60,083 nucleotides of DNA, taken from an uncultured Verrucomicrobia subdivision 3 bacterium (GTDB lineage: Bacteria; Verrucomicrobiota; Verrucomicrobiia; Limisphaerales; UBA11358). How positions within the stretch are numbered: position 1 is the first letter of the stretch; every line of letters begins with the position of its first letter. The stretch spans positions 1 through 60,083 of the forward strand of contig CAIQWB010000067.1 in the NCBI GenBank assembly GCA_903875465.1, in the 5' to 3' direction. This document shows positions 37,974 through 45,527 of this stretch, in pieces. The translations under genes were made by a program, and so were the position numbers. A model generated the notes under the pieces. That model saw only the letters and a list, made by a program, of their open reading frames with translations. It did no database searches and had not been told where the DNA came from.

Positions 37974-38873
37974 TTATTGTGCGCTAACCCGATAAAAACC
38001 CGTGGCCGCATTATTGGTGTCATACAAGGATTGTGCGCTCCCATTGCCAGTCTGGGCCGTGCCCACCGGCGTCCAGGTCGCCCCTGTTCCCAACCTGGGA
38101 CTATTCACTAGTTGGTAATTTACCCCCACGGTGCTGCCGTAGTTCACATTGTTCCGCGTCCCTGCCCGCGTGAAGCTGTTGATCGTGGGTGCGGTGGGGC
38201 CGGCGGTGAACGTCAGCGTGCCACTGGCACTGATGTTGAACGTGCCCACCAGGTGATCCGGCGTCGCCCCTCCTAGGGGTTGCACCGCCCAGAAGTCCAG
38301 GGCGCCCGGGATCACCTGTTCCACAATAAACGGCACCGCGCCACCGAGTTGGCTAACCCCATTGTAGGTCCCACCCGAGGCTAGATATTCGTATGAGGTG
38401 ACTTTGTATTTGCCGCTGGGGTTGATTGAATAGGCATTGGTGCTTGCCGTGGGCACTGAATAGGTCAGCGGACGGACTCCAATCGCACTAATGATGCTGT
38501 AATAATTGAAATTCCAATCCGAGACACTGTCACCATAAGCCGTGGTGTTGGGCTCCAGGCCGCTTACCCACGCCGTGGGGGTGGCATTGGTGGGACTGCT
38601 CACCGCCAGCAGCGCCACACTCACGCCCGTGAGGTCCGTGCCGTACACGGTCGTGACAATACTGGGATTCCAATTACTTACGGTGGTGGTGTAACCATTG
38701 GTGTGGCCCAGAAACTGGCTCACATTGCCAATGTCATACTCCACGTCGTTGTTGGGGTTGTTTACGTTGCGAAACAGCAACAGCACATCCCCGTCCTTGT
38801 AAGTCCACGCCTGGGCCGCCGGCGCGGCCGCGAGGGCCAGGGCCGCGAGGGCGATTGGTAATAATTTGTTCAT
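37974..38873 (-). CDS. small exported protein of unknown function with the C-terminal FYR module
   Basis: 299 residues. A clear signal peptide (MNKLLPIALAALALAAAPAAQA) is followed by WTYKDGDVLLLFRNVNNPNNDVEYDIGNVSQFLG, a start I have seen in exported proteins of this phylum and in some PEP-CTERM proteins, but there is no PEP-CTERM anchor. The last 70 residues (INSFTRAG..., VNYQLVNSPRLGTGATWTPVG, TGFYRVSAQ) match the pattern of the C-terminal module on the three giant proteins at 12.7-31.6 kb. It starts 27 bp after the PstS-like gene on the same strand, so the two are likely one operon. Confidence 0.8.
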   Translation of the reverse strand: MNKLLPIALAALALAAAPAAQAWTYKDGDVLLLFRNVNNPNNDVEYDIGNVSQFLGHTNGYTTTVSNWNPSIVTTVYGTDLTGVSVALLAVSSPTNATPTAWVSGLEPNTTAYGDSVSDWNFNYYSIISAIGVRPLTYSVPTASTNAYSINPSGKYKVTSYEYLASGGTYNGVSQLGGAVPFIVEQVIPGALDFWAVQPLGGATPDHLVGTFNISASGTLTFTAGPTAPTINSFTRAGTRNNVNYGSTVGVNYQLVNSPRLGTGATWTPVGTAQTGNGSAQSLYDTNNAATGFYRVSAQ

Positions 38874-38900
38874 GGTTCGATGAAGTTGGTGTGGCCGTGC

Positions 38901-39992
38901 TTACTTGAGGGTGATCGGACCGCCATCGAAGCCGCGTTTCACTTTCAGCGCCGGTTCGGGGATGTAGTTGTTCGTGTACAGGCTGCTCACGGTATAAGCC
39001 GCGTTGGTCACCGATTGGTACAGCAGGTTGATCACCGCCAGCTGCGCGGCCGAGGGCTGGCCGGCTCCCGTGTTTTTGTAATAATAGCTCTCGTAGCCCC
39101 AGAGCGGATAGCTGCCGGTCACCACGTTCGAGTAGGAATAGGGAATGCCTTCATAGGTCAGGCGGAAGGCCCCGGACTTGGCATCTTTCACCGCCGCATT
39201 GCCAATGGAGTTGGAAACCACCAGCACGGTATTGTACAACACACTGCCCGAGCTTAGGCCGGGATCGGGGTTGCCATTCGCATCCACGCTCGTGGTGTCG
39301 AGAATCGGCACATTGCCGCTCGTCGCGTTCGTATAATACGACCGCAGGGAGCCGGTAAAGCCGATGTTCAAATCCGTTTCCGTCCGCACCGCCGACTGGG
39401 TGTTGCGGCCGATGAAATAAACCGGATTCGTGCCCGCGCCGCCGAAGAAACTGGCCGGAATCAAACCGCTCGCTCCTTCCAGGTACGCGGCCTGCCGGGC
39501 GGTCAGGTTGGTGATGCCCGCCGAGTCCGTCGAGGTTGCCCCGTTGTTCCGGAAGAACACGTACGGTACCACATAGACCGGCAGACCGGTCAATACGGAT
39601 GGATCCAGCGCCACCGCGCCGGGCGTCGTGCTCGAATCCACCAGTGTCGGCGGCAGGGTGTTGTTGCCCGAGGCCGTGGTCTGCGGGTTGCCCGCTTCAA
39701 TATCCTGCAAACCACCCACTGCGCCGTTCAGTACATAATCAATGGTCACGGTGCCCAGCCCCGGTTGCCCGGAAATGGTGCCCACATAAGAACGCACAAT
39801 CGGTGAGCTCAGGCCGTACACCGTGATCGCGCCGCCGTTCAGCACGTTAGTAGCACGGTCAAACAAAATGGCCGAGCTGGCATTGCCACCCGCGATTACG
39901 ACTTTCGTGTCGGCGCGCAGGCTGGGAACGAGGGATAAACCGGCCAGCGTCGCGCCGGTCAGCAAGTATTGTTTAAAAGGAGACAGTTTCAT
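38901..39992 (-). CDS. exported protein, possibly PstS-like substrate-binding fold
   Basis: 363 residues from the ATG at 39992, which directly begins a signal peptide (MKLSPFKQYLLTGATLAGLSLVPSLRA). The longer frame adds 17 residues without signal character. The mature start (TKVVIAGGNASSAILFDRATNVL) and later segments (YVVPYVFFRNNGAT, LTARQAAYLEGASG, VYFIGRNTQSAVRTETD) recall phosphate-binding PstS-like proteins, where a G-R-x-x-x-S-x-x-R stretch contacts the ligand. The similarity is by eye only. No transporter genes lie nearby. The alternative is a surface or spore-coat-type exported protein of unknown role. Confidence 0.65.
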   Translation of the reverse strand: MKLSPFKQYLLTGATLAGLSLVPSLRADTKVVIAGGNASSAILFDRATNVLNGGAITVYGLSSPIVRSYVGTISGQPGLGTVTIDYVLNGAVGGLQDIEAGNPQTTASGNNTLPPTLVDSSTTPGAVALDPSVLTGLPVYVVPYVFFRNNGATSTDSAGITNLTARQAAYLEGASGLIPASFFGGAGTNPVYFIGRNTQSAVRTETDLNIGFTGSLRSYYTNATSGNVPILDTTSVDANGNPDPGLSSGSVLYNTVLVVSNSIGNAAVKDAKSGAFRLTYEGIPYSYSNVVTGSYPLWGYESYYYKNTGAGQPSAAQLAVINLLYQSVTNAAYTVSSLYTNNYIPEPALKVKRGFDGGPITLK

Positions 39993-40276
39993 GAATTTGT
40001 TGGGAATGAGGTTGGTTGTTGTAAATTGGAACCGCGCGTCCAATGGGTTGTTTGTTCAGGGCCGTGTGGTCTGCCCGGGCAGAACCTGTCGGGATCCGGT
40101 GTGTTGCTTCACTACGGTCATCGGGCGTTTGGTTTGCCCACGGATTCTGGTTGCAAAGCCTTTTTGGTGCTGGTTCGCAGAGACCCCGCCGGTGGTCCGG
40201 TCTGGTCTCCCATGGTTGACTGGTTCGTTTCAAGGTTTTACCGTCCCGTGGTCGGGGTGGGCATTGATTAAAAAAT
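39993..40276. other. intergenic between cysK and the PstS-like gene
   Basis: About 280 bp with no reading frame that looks coding. On the minus strand it must contain the end of the cysK transcript and the promoter of the exported-protein operon. GAGACC and GGTCTC around 40180-40210 can pair as an imperfect hairpin and could be the cysK terminator. No clear promoter was recognised. Confidence 0.35.
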
Positions 40277-41257
40277 TTAGACCGTCGGCTTCGTCAGGGC
40301 GCTGATGTCGTCACCCTCCGTGTTAATGTCCGCAAACAGCCAGGTCGAGAGATACCGTTCCGAGGAGGAGGGCACCACTGCCACAATCTGCTTGCCCGCG
40401 TTTTCCGGGCGCTTGGCCACTTGCAACGCGGCCCAGATGATCGCGCCGCTCGAAACGCCCACCGGAATGCCATCCAGATGATTGACCTCCTTCGAGACCG
40501 GTCCGGAATCGTCCTCACTCACCTGGATGACCTCGTCCACAATCTTCGTGTTCAGATTCACCGGGATAAAGCCCGCCCCAATCCCTTGCAGCTTGTGCGG
40601 ACCCGGCTGGCCACCCGAAATCACCGGCGACTTGGCCGGTTCCACCGCCACGGCCTTAAAGCTCGGCTTCAGTTGCTTAATGACTTCCGCCACCCCGGTG
40701 ATTGTTCCGCCTGTGCCCACGCCCGCCACCACAAAGTCCACTTTGCCATCCGTGTCCCGCCAGATTTCCTCCGCCGTCGTACGGCGGTGCACCGCCGGAT
40801 TCGCGGGATTCGAAAACTGTTGCAGCACCACGCTGTTCGGGATCTGCCGGTTCAGTTCTTCCGCTTTCGCGATTGCCCCCTTCATCCCTTTCGGACCTTC
40901 GGTGAGCACCAACTTGGCACCCAGAATCTTCAAGAGCTTCCGCCGTTCCGTGCTCATCGTCTCCGGCATCGTCAAAATTAATTTCAAACCCCGGGCCGCC
41001 GCCACAAACGCCAGCGCAATGCCCGTGTTGCCGCTCGTCGGCTCGATCAAGATCGTGTCCTGGGTAATCGCCCCCGACTTCAGGGCGTCATCAATCATCG
41101 CCACCCCGATGCGGTCCTTCACGCTCGAAAGCGGATTGAAGAACTCCAGTTTGAGCAGAATTTCCGCCACCGCCCCATGCTTCTTTGCCGTGCGGTTCAA
41201 CCGCACCAGCGGCGTGTTGCCGATGGTTTCTGTGATGTCATTGTAAATGCGTGACAT
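40277..41257 (-). CDS. cysK: cysteine synthase A (O-acetylserine sulfhydrylase)
   Basis: 326 residues, the usual length. It catalyses O-acetyl-L-serine plus sulfide to L-cysteine plus acetate with pyridoxal phosphate, in the cytoplasm. The PLP-binding lysine is K47 in [10 protein letters not shown], the substrate loop is [10 protein letters not shown], and the phosphate cradle is [32 protein letters not shown] and the [11 protein letters not shown] segment near the end are characteristic of CysK rather than cystathionine synthase. The YezD-family gene lies 231 bp upstream on the same strand. The leader between them contains a strong structured element at 41350-41415, so regulation at RNA level is possible. 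Confidence 0.95.
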   Translation of the reverse strand: MSRIYNDITETIGNTPLVRLNRTAKKHGAVAEILLKLEFFNPLSSVKDRIGVAMIDDALKSGAITQDTILIEPTSGNTGIALAFVAAARGLKLILTMPETMSTERRKLLKILGAKLVLTEGPKGMKGAIAKAEELNRQIPNSVVLQQFSNPANPAVHRRTTAEEIWRDTDGKVDFVVAGVGTGGTITGVAEVIKQLKPSFKAVAVEPAKSPVISGGQPGPHKLQGIGAGFIPVNLNTKIVDEVIQVSEDDSGPVSKEVNHLDGIPVGVSSGAIIWAALQVAKRPENAGKQIVAVVPSSSERYLSTWLFADINTEGDDISALTKPTV

Positions 41258-41349
41258 AGATATTTATTGGTTTCTGGATGTTGTTAGCGAACTTGGAATT
41301 ATGATTAAAAGCACTTGTGCCAGGCGTGTTTCCCCACCCCGCTCCCGCC

Positions 41350-41415
41350 GGTGACGAACCATGCTGTACCCGGGCGACGTTCTGTCCCCCGGTTGTTCCA
41401 CATGCTCCCGTCACC
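41350..41415 (-). promoter_or_regulatory. candidate structured RNA leader of cysK
   Basis: On the minus strand GGTGACG (41415-41409) can pair with CGTCACC (41356-41350), closing a 66-nt element that contains a second GC-rich hairpin (CCGGG at 41392-41388 with CCCGG at 41374-41370). Outside it, two near-copies of GTGGGGAAAC flank the element. I see no match to the SAM, SAH or cobalamin riboswitch cores that I know. Position ahead of cysK suggests a cis-regulatory role (inference). Confidence 0.4.
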
Positions 41416-41488
41416 AACGGCTTGCCCCAGTGCGTTTCCCCACGCCACCTCGGCCAAATGCTTGAAAGTGAATGCCATGGCTCAATTC

Positions 41489-41689
41489 TCAGGGCGTCCG
41501 CACCCCCGGCCGGGCCGCCGGCTTGTCCAGCCGCAACCGCTCCGTCTTCTCAATCTGCGTCACCTGTGAATCGTGGACAACAATCTCCACCACCCCGTAC
41601 TTCAGGGAACGCACCTGCTCGCGGACGATCTCCAGCCAGTTGTCATTCGCCACGGACTGGCTTCCGTTCTTAATCTGGGTCTCGCTCAT
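41489..41689 (-). CDS. YezD-family (DUF2292) small protein
   Basis: 66 residues. The core NDNWLEIVREQVRSLKYGV followed by VEIVVHDSQVTQIEKTERLRLDK matches the YezD/DUF2292 family, small proteins often found next to cysteine and sulfate assimilation genes in bacteria. Here it lies directly upstream of cysK on the same strand, which supports the assignment. The biochemical role of the family is not established. Residues after LRLDK (PAARPGVRTP) are probably an unstructured tail. The region before the start is unusually AT-rich and holds a repeat-type operator candidate (41784-41816). Confidence 0.88.
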   Translation of the reverse strand: MSETQIKNGSQSVANDNWLEIVREQVRSLKYGVVEIVVHDSQVTQIEKTERLRLDKPAARPGVRTP

Positions 41690-41783
41690 TTTATATAATA
41701 GTTAAAAATTAAATATCGACAAGATAAGTAGTAAATTAATGCAAATAAAAATTACTGCCTTCAAAATAAAACCGTTATTGTCG

Positions 41784-41816
41784 AATGTCGTTCTATACAC
41801 GACATGCAATGTCGTT
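41784..41816. promoter_or_regulatory. operator candidate: repeated AATGTCGTT motif
   Basis: AATGTCGTT occurs at 41784-41792 and again at 41808-41816, 24 bp apart, and CGACAT (41800-41805), the inverse of ATGTCG at 41785-41790, sits between them. The surrounding 200 bp are far more AT-rich than the rest of the window. The site lies about 95 bp upstream of the YezD-family gene and could bind a regulator of sulfur assimilation (inference). Confidence 0.45.
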
Positions 41817-41935
41817 ATTATGCTTTCATGGTTGAAATAGTCAATGATTATTTTCTTTCACCCGCTCACTGTGCCGGAGATTCCTCTTGGATGGGTCATC
41901 TACACCCGTCCCTGCGTTAAACCAGCTCAACCCCC

Positions 41936-41970
41936 TTGACCAAATCCGCAAACTGGAGCACTATATAAAT
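41936..41970 (+). promoter_or_regulatory. probable tmRNA promoter
   Basis: TTGACC at 41936-41941 is followed by an AT-rich TATATAAAT at 41962-41970, 14 bp before the mature tmRNA 5' end. The spacing between the hexamers (20-22 bp) is longer than ideal, so the precise -10 is uncertain. Confidence 0.45.
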
Positions 41971-41983
41971 AGTCGAATTGGAT

Positions 41984-42334
41984 GGGGGCGTACTGGTTTC
42001 GACCATGTGAACGCGCCAGAGGCGGCATGCCGAGGATGATGCGTTGGCCTCGTTAATCATCGCACCAAAACAAAAAAGCTAATCAAGAACTAGCTCTCGC
42101 GGCCTAAGGCCCCGACGTTCGCCACTGGACACCTGCTACGGTGGACGAACGCATTAGCAGGCATGGTTGACGGCGGGGACCGCGCGTTGTTGACCGAGAA
42201 ATTTCATGCGGACTAGGCAGTGCGAATCGTGTCTGGACGCCATCGCATAGCAGAAAACTATTTCCAGACTAAGCATGTAGTCGCGGCTGGTTTGTCTGCT
42301 TGGGACGCGGGTTCAACTCCCGCCGCCTCCACCA
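41984..42334 (+). ncRNA. ssrA: transfer-messenger RNA (tmRNA)
   Basis: 351 nt including the encoded CCA. The 5' end GGGGGCG (41984-41990) pairs with CGCCTCC (42324-42330), followed by A and CCA at 42332-42334. The 5' tRNA-like segment has the invariant TACTGGTTTCGAC, and the 3' part has the T-arm GCGGGTTCAACTCCCGC. The resume codon is GCT at 42078; the tag reads ANQELALAA and ends at TAA 42105-42107, with the usual -LALAA degradation signal. tmRNA with SmpB rescues stalled ribosomes and tags the products for proteolysis. Its 3' end is a well-known integration target, and an integrase gene follows at once. Confidence 0.97.
42309..42334 (+). other. probable attachment site (attL) in the tmRNA 3' end
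   Basis: Inferred: tyrosine recombinases encoded directly after a tRNA or tmRNA gene usually recombine within its T-arm/acceptor end, restoring the gene. The tmRNA here is intact. I looked for a second copy of the T-arm/acceptor sequence to the right and did not find one inside the window, so the other end of the element lies beyond 60083. Confidence 0.5.
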
Positions 42335-42369
42335 TATTTTATTGGTGTTTTAAGATTATTGTTGACAGG

Positions 42370-42412
42370 ACGGGACAAAGACGGGACAATTCAGGCATGA
42401 AAACTGTCCCGT
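42370..42412. repeat. ACGGGACA repeats at the integrase start
   Basis: ACGGGACAA occurs at 42370-42378 and 42381-42389 in direct orientation (11-bp spacing) and in inverted form as TGTCCCGT at 42405-42412, spanning the ATG at 42397. Such sites could be integrase arm-binding sites or an autoregulatory operator (inference). Confidence 0.5.
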
Positions 42413-43833
42413 CGGAAACCAAAACTGACAAAAAGAGCGGACCTTTCGAGGTGATTAAGGTTGGTAGTATCTCCATTCCAATCTACGCCCACACGAACAT
42501 AATTCCCCAGCGCGACCCGGATTCAGGGAAAATCATTTACGAGAATCCCTTGGCTGCAATCCCCAAAGCGGTGGTCAAATATCAAAGCACCATTTACACG
42601 GTTGCCTATTACCATGGTACAAAGCGGGTGCGCCGTAAATTTTCCGATCTGGAAGTGGCGCGACGGGAAGCCCAATTAATCGCCTTAAAGCTGGCCAATG
42701 GCGAGACAGAAGCACTCAAGCTGACTGGCGGCGACCGGGCCGACTACATCCGCGCCATGCAAAAGCTCCGCGAATGGAAACCCGATGCTGATTTAAACCT
42801 GGTCGTAACCGATTATGTGGCTGCCATGCGGCGGCTGCCGGACAACGTAAGCTTGAACGACGTCATTTCAACCTACATTAAGCGCCATCCCACCGGGCTG
42901 CCGCAAAAAAAGGTCAAAGAGGTTGTGGACGAATTGATCCTCTCCAAGGAGGGTGCGGGTAAAAGCGATGTTTATATCAAGGACCTGACATCCCGCCTGG
43001 GCGCATTCGCCACAAAATTCAATGTCCTGATCGCCAACGTCACCGGCAAAGAGATCGAGGATTATATTCGCGGGCTGAAAACTCCAAACAGTGATGAAAG
43101 CCAGCGGCGTCAAATTGCCGGTCGGACACAAAACAACATCCGTCGCCTGATTAGTACGCTGTTCAAGTTTGCCATCAAACGGGGCTACCTGCCCAAGGAC
43201 CATGATGAATTGGGGGGTGTCGAAATCGCCTCAGTGGATAGCGGGGAAATCGAAGTATTCACACCTACGGAACTGCGCAAATTATTTGCCGCATGCACCG
43301 CGCCGGTCACGGAACGGGGAAAACAGCGGACGCGTGAGGAAATGATCCCGTATCTCGCTATCGCCGCCTTTTGCGGGCTTCGTGCCGCTGAAATCCAGCG
43401 GCTCGACTGGTCGGAAATTCACCTAACCGGCCCAGAAAAATTTGTAGAAGTCAAAGCCGACAAGGCCAAAACCGCTTCGCGCCGTACCGTCCCAATCTCC
43501 GACAACTGTGCTGCATGGCTCGAACACTATGCAAAGAATGATGGGCCGGTTATCAATCTGTCCCGCGCCGACAAGCAGCTTTTCCTCTATCTGGCAGAAA
43601 AATCCGGGGTACCATGGAAACACAATGGCCTGCGCCACTCCTTCATCAGCTACCGGGTGGCTTTGCTGAAAGACGTGGGCCAAGTCAGCCTGGAAGCGGG
43701 TAATTCGCCCCAGATGATCTTTAAGCATTATCGCCAGCTTGTCCGCGACAGCGAAGCCCAAGAATGGTTTTCCATCCAACCGCCCAAACAGGCTGAGAAC
43801 GTAATCCCAATGCAAGTCGCTGTCAGCGCTTGA
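42397..43833 (+). CDS. tyrosine recombinase / integrase of the tmRNA-inserted element
   Basis: 478 residues from the ATG at 42397; the open frame continues upstream into the tmRNA, which cannot be coding. An SAM-like core-binding domain (about 185-290) precedes the catalytic domain. Catalytic residues: R329 in GLRAAEIQRLDW, R413 in NGLRHSF and nucleophile Y445 in MIFKHYRQL. The two conserved histidines of the family are replaced by Asn (N410 in NGLR, and GNS in EAGNSPQ). I believe this variation is common in a Verrucomicrobiota/Planctomycetota subfamily, so the enzyme is probably active. It begins 62 bp after the tmRNA CCA and is oriented away from it, the classical arrangement for site-specific integration in ssrA. 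Confidence 0.93.
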   Translation: MKTVPSETKTDKKSGPFEVIKVGSISIPIYAHTNIIPQRDPDSGKIIYENPLAAIPKAVVKYQSTIYTVAYYHGTKRVRRKFSDLEVARREAQLIALKLANGETEALKLTGGDRADYIRAMQKLREWKPDADLNLVVTDYVAAMRRLPDNVSLNDVISTYIKRHPTGLPQKKVKEVVDELILSKEGAGKSDVYIKDLTSRLGAFATKFNVLIANVTGKEIEDYIRGLKTPNSDESQRRQIAGRTQNNIRRLISTLFKFAIKRGYLPKDHDELGGVEIASVDSGEIEVFTPTELRKLFAACTAPVTERGKQRTREEMIPYLAIAAFCGLRAAEIQRLDWSEIHLTGPEKFVEVKADKAKTASRRTVPISDNCAAWLEHYAKNDGPVINLSRADKQLFLYLAEKSGVPWKHNGLRHSFISYRVALLKDVGQVSLEAGNSPQMIFKHYRQLVRDSEAQEWFSIQPPKQAENVIPMQVAVSA

Positions 43834-43899
43834 TCGTAACTCCACTGTTCGTGAGCAGACGATTGCGGAAAATCAGGAAATTTGGCTATATTCAGAAAA

Positions 43900-44853
43900 A
43901 TGAAGTCACCGACTTCCAAACCTCGAAAAAATGGATCTTTGCCCCCAAAAGCCATCAAATATCGGCTATTGGTCCGAATCAGGGAGGCAAATTTGCCCAA
44001 GGAAGCTAATCTATTCAAGGATACTGAACTTCGGGATAGCGGGCTATGGTTCGAATATGTACAGCCGGCACACATGGCTGACAATCATTTCAAATTGCTA
44101 GTGCTTCTCGCGCTGCAATCACGAGAACTTCGCAAAAGGTGTGATGATCTCCACCAACAAGTTGAGGAATTAACCCCTTACCATTCACCGCTTTGGGAGA
44201 AATTGCACAAGGAACCTGATCCATTAAAACAGCAAGCAATAAGAGCCGCCATCGATGCGGACGAAAAAAAGGAAGCTCAAAGGAAAGCTGCCAAGAAAAA
44301 GGCATTTAATGACTCCTTGAAACTAATCATGGAATGTTTTGGGAAAAAAACTTGGAAAAGCCGAGACCGAAAGCACGTGCCGTTCCAAGCTGTGCTCTGG
44401 CATGAGCCGATGACAGTAAATGATTATCACGAAGCAACAGGCATTTCAGCCAGACAGTTGCAAAACGTGCTGCGCAGGTTAAAAGCAGAGCCATTACAAG
44501 CGAAGCGGGCTCGAAAACGCAAGAATGAGCCATTGCGCTACGGTGTTGAAACTAATATGAAGGTGCTTTGCGAATGGCTTATTCGGTATATTAAAGACCC
44601 TGGCACAAGGCGGGCATGGCTGGTTAAAACTTGCCTTAAATGCAAACACGAGGCAGCCGAACACCTCGATAGAATGAAAGAAGCGATCATGCCAGCTCTC
44701 TTATCACTTAACATCAATAGCGGGGAGACGTTGGAAGATTTTGTGAATTATGTTAAAAAGGTGGACCAGATATTATATCCGCCGGTAATGGCCTATTCGA
44801 TGGACCCTTTTACCCTTAGTGCCATGGCAACTCTGAATTCTATCGGTCAATAA
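43900..44853 (+). CDS. basic protein of unknown function in the element
   Basis: 317 residues from the ATG at 43900 (a TTG at 43882 would add six). It is charged and mostly helical. A Lys-rich start (KSPTSKPRKNGSLPPKAIKY) is followed by a coiled-coil-prone segment (LQSRELRKRCDDLHQQVEEL and AIDADEKKEAQRKAAKKKAF). A possible winged-helix unit lies around WHEPMTVNDYHEATGISARQ. CLKCKHEAAEH near residue 245 has two Cys but no full zinc motif. I do not recognise the family. Its base composition is more AT-rich than that of the chromosomal genes to the left, consistent with acquired DNA. Short repeats flank it: GGCTATATTCAG at 43884-43895 and GGCTATATTTCAG at 44868-44880. Confidence 0.75.
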   Translation: MKSPTSKPRKNGSLPPKAIKYRLLVRIREANLPKEANLFKDTELRDSGLWFEYVQPAHMADNHFKLLVLLALQSRELRKRCDDLHQQVEELTPYHSPLWEKLHKEPDPLKQQAIRAAIDADEKKEAQRKAAKKKAFNDSLKLIMECFGKKTWKSRDRKHVPFQAVLWHEPMTVNDYHEATGISARQLQNVLRRLKAEPLQAKRARKRKNEPLRYGVETNMKVLCEWLIRYIKDPGTRRAWLVKTCLKCKHEAAEHLDRMKEAIMPALLSLNINSGETLEDFVNYVKKVDQILYPPVMAYSMDPFTLSAMATLNSIGQ

Positions 44854-44922
44854 TCCGTGGGAAAAACGGCTATATTTCAGTGTTTTCATGACTTTTCTCG
44901 CCAATTTCCGTGGGAAAATCGG
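44854..44922. repeat. direct repeat TCCGTGGGAAAAWCGG
   Basis: TCCGTGGGAAAAACGG at 44854-44869 and TCCGTGGGAAAATCGG at 44907-44922 differ by one base and lie 53 bp apart, immediately after the unknown protein gene. They could be protein-binding sites or remnants of an insertion. Confidence 0.5.
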
Positions 44923-44988
44923 TCCTTTTATTCCATTTGTTGGGGTGTTTAGAAATAGTTGCACCAACGCGCAGTCGCAACCATGCGA

Positions 44989-45068
44989 AACGCGCTGGAT
45001 AGCCGGTTGGAACTGGCGAAGCGATTAATACGCATCCAGCGCGTTGCACTTGCAGCTATGCGTTGGAT
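44989..45068. promoter_or_regulatory. inverted-repeat operator or origin candidate
   Basis: AACGCGCTGGAT (44989-45000) and ATCCAGCGCGTT (45034-45045) are a perfect 12-bp inverted repeat 33 nt apart. A third copy of the core, GCGTTGGAT, sits at 45060-45068, just before the ATG of the helix-turn-helix gene at 45072. GTTGC/GCAAC at 44958-44962 and 44977-44981 add a smaller hairpin. The arrangement fits an autoregulated operator, or a directionality-factor or replication-initiation site (inference). Confidence 0.55.
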
Positions 45069-45071
45069 AAA

Positions 45072-45314
45072 ATGGCTGACATCGCAATATCCGCCCCTGG
45101 CTCGGCGGCACAAACTGAACCGGAACTACTGACCAAGCCCCAGGCCGCACTTCTGCTTCGTGTTTCGACGCGAACCATTGATAATATGGTCCGCCAACGT
45201 CGTATTTCCTATGTCAAACTGACTGGAAAAATAATTCGCTTCCCCCGGCGGGAAATTCTTCAAAACATTCGTGAGAATTTGACGGTCCACGCCTACGGAT
45301 TGGGGGTGAAATAA
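45072..45314 (+). CDS. helix-turn-helix protein, excisionase type
   Basis: 80 residues from the ATG at 45072. The motif LTKPQAALLLRVSTRTIDNM followed by VRQRRISYVKLTGKIIRFPRREI is the MerR-like HTH_17 fold of excisionases and small element regulators, which bind DNA and direct excision or control transcription. It follows the inverted-repeat region at 44989-45068 and starts a tight cluster with the next two genes. The frame could open at a TTG at 45063, but the ATG is preferred. Confidence 0.85.
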   Translation: MADIAISAPGSAAQTEPELLTKPQAALLLRVSTRTIDNMVRQRRISYVKLTGKIIRFPRREILQNIRENLTVHAYGLGVK

Positions 45315-45317
45315 TTT

Positions 45318-45527
45318 ATGGCACAACTTCACGATGCCAAGGACAGTCCACTACCGCTGGATTTTTTCGTCCAACACTATGGCATTTCGCGCACCACCGC
45401 CTGGCGGTGGCGAAAGAACGGGCTGGCGACGCTCCAGGTGGGCGCAAAAATCTTCTGCCGGGAGTCTGAATTCGTTCGCTTCATGGAAGCCGAGACGCCC
45501 AAGAATCAACCAGGAGAGAGCCAATGA
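45318..45527 (+). CDS. second small helix-turn-helix protein
   Basis: 69 residues. LPLDFFVQHYGISRTTAWRW followed by RKNGLATLQVGAKIFCRESEFVRFME is a short DNA-binding domain of the excisionase/AlpA type. It starts 3 bp after the previous gene and its stop overlaps the ATG of the primase-like gene (ATGA at 45524), so the three genes form one operon. Two adjacent HTH genes may divide excision and replication control between them (inference). Confidence 0.85.
   Translation: MAQLHDAKDSPLPLDFFVQHYGISRTTAWRWRKNGLATLQVGAKIFCRESEFVRFMEAETPKNQPGESQ

Noticed and set aside
37974-38873. PEP-CTERM sorting signal on the small exported protein
   Set aside because: The C-terminus lacks the PEP motif, membrane helix and basic end; it ends FYRVSAQ.
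41350-41415. SAM or cobalamin riboswitch
   Set aside because: None of the conserved core sequences of those classes is present; kept only as an unclassified leader.
42220-42396. N-terminal extension of the integrase
   Set aside because: Would be read from the tmRNA 3' half, which is a structured RNA; the ATG at 42397 gives a normal start.
42370-42412. insertion-sequence ends
   Set aside because: The 8-9-bp repeats are too short and closely spaced, with no transposase; protein-binding sites are more likely.
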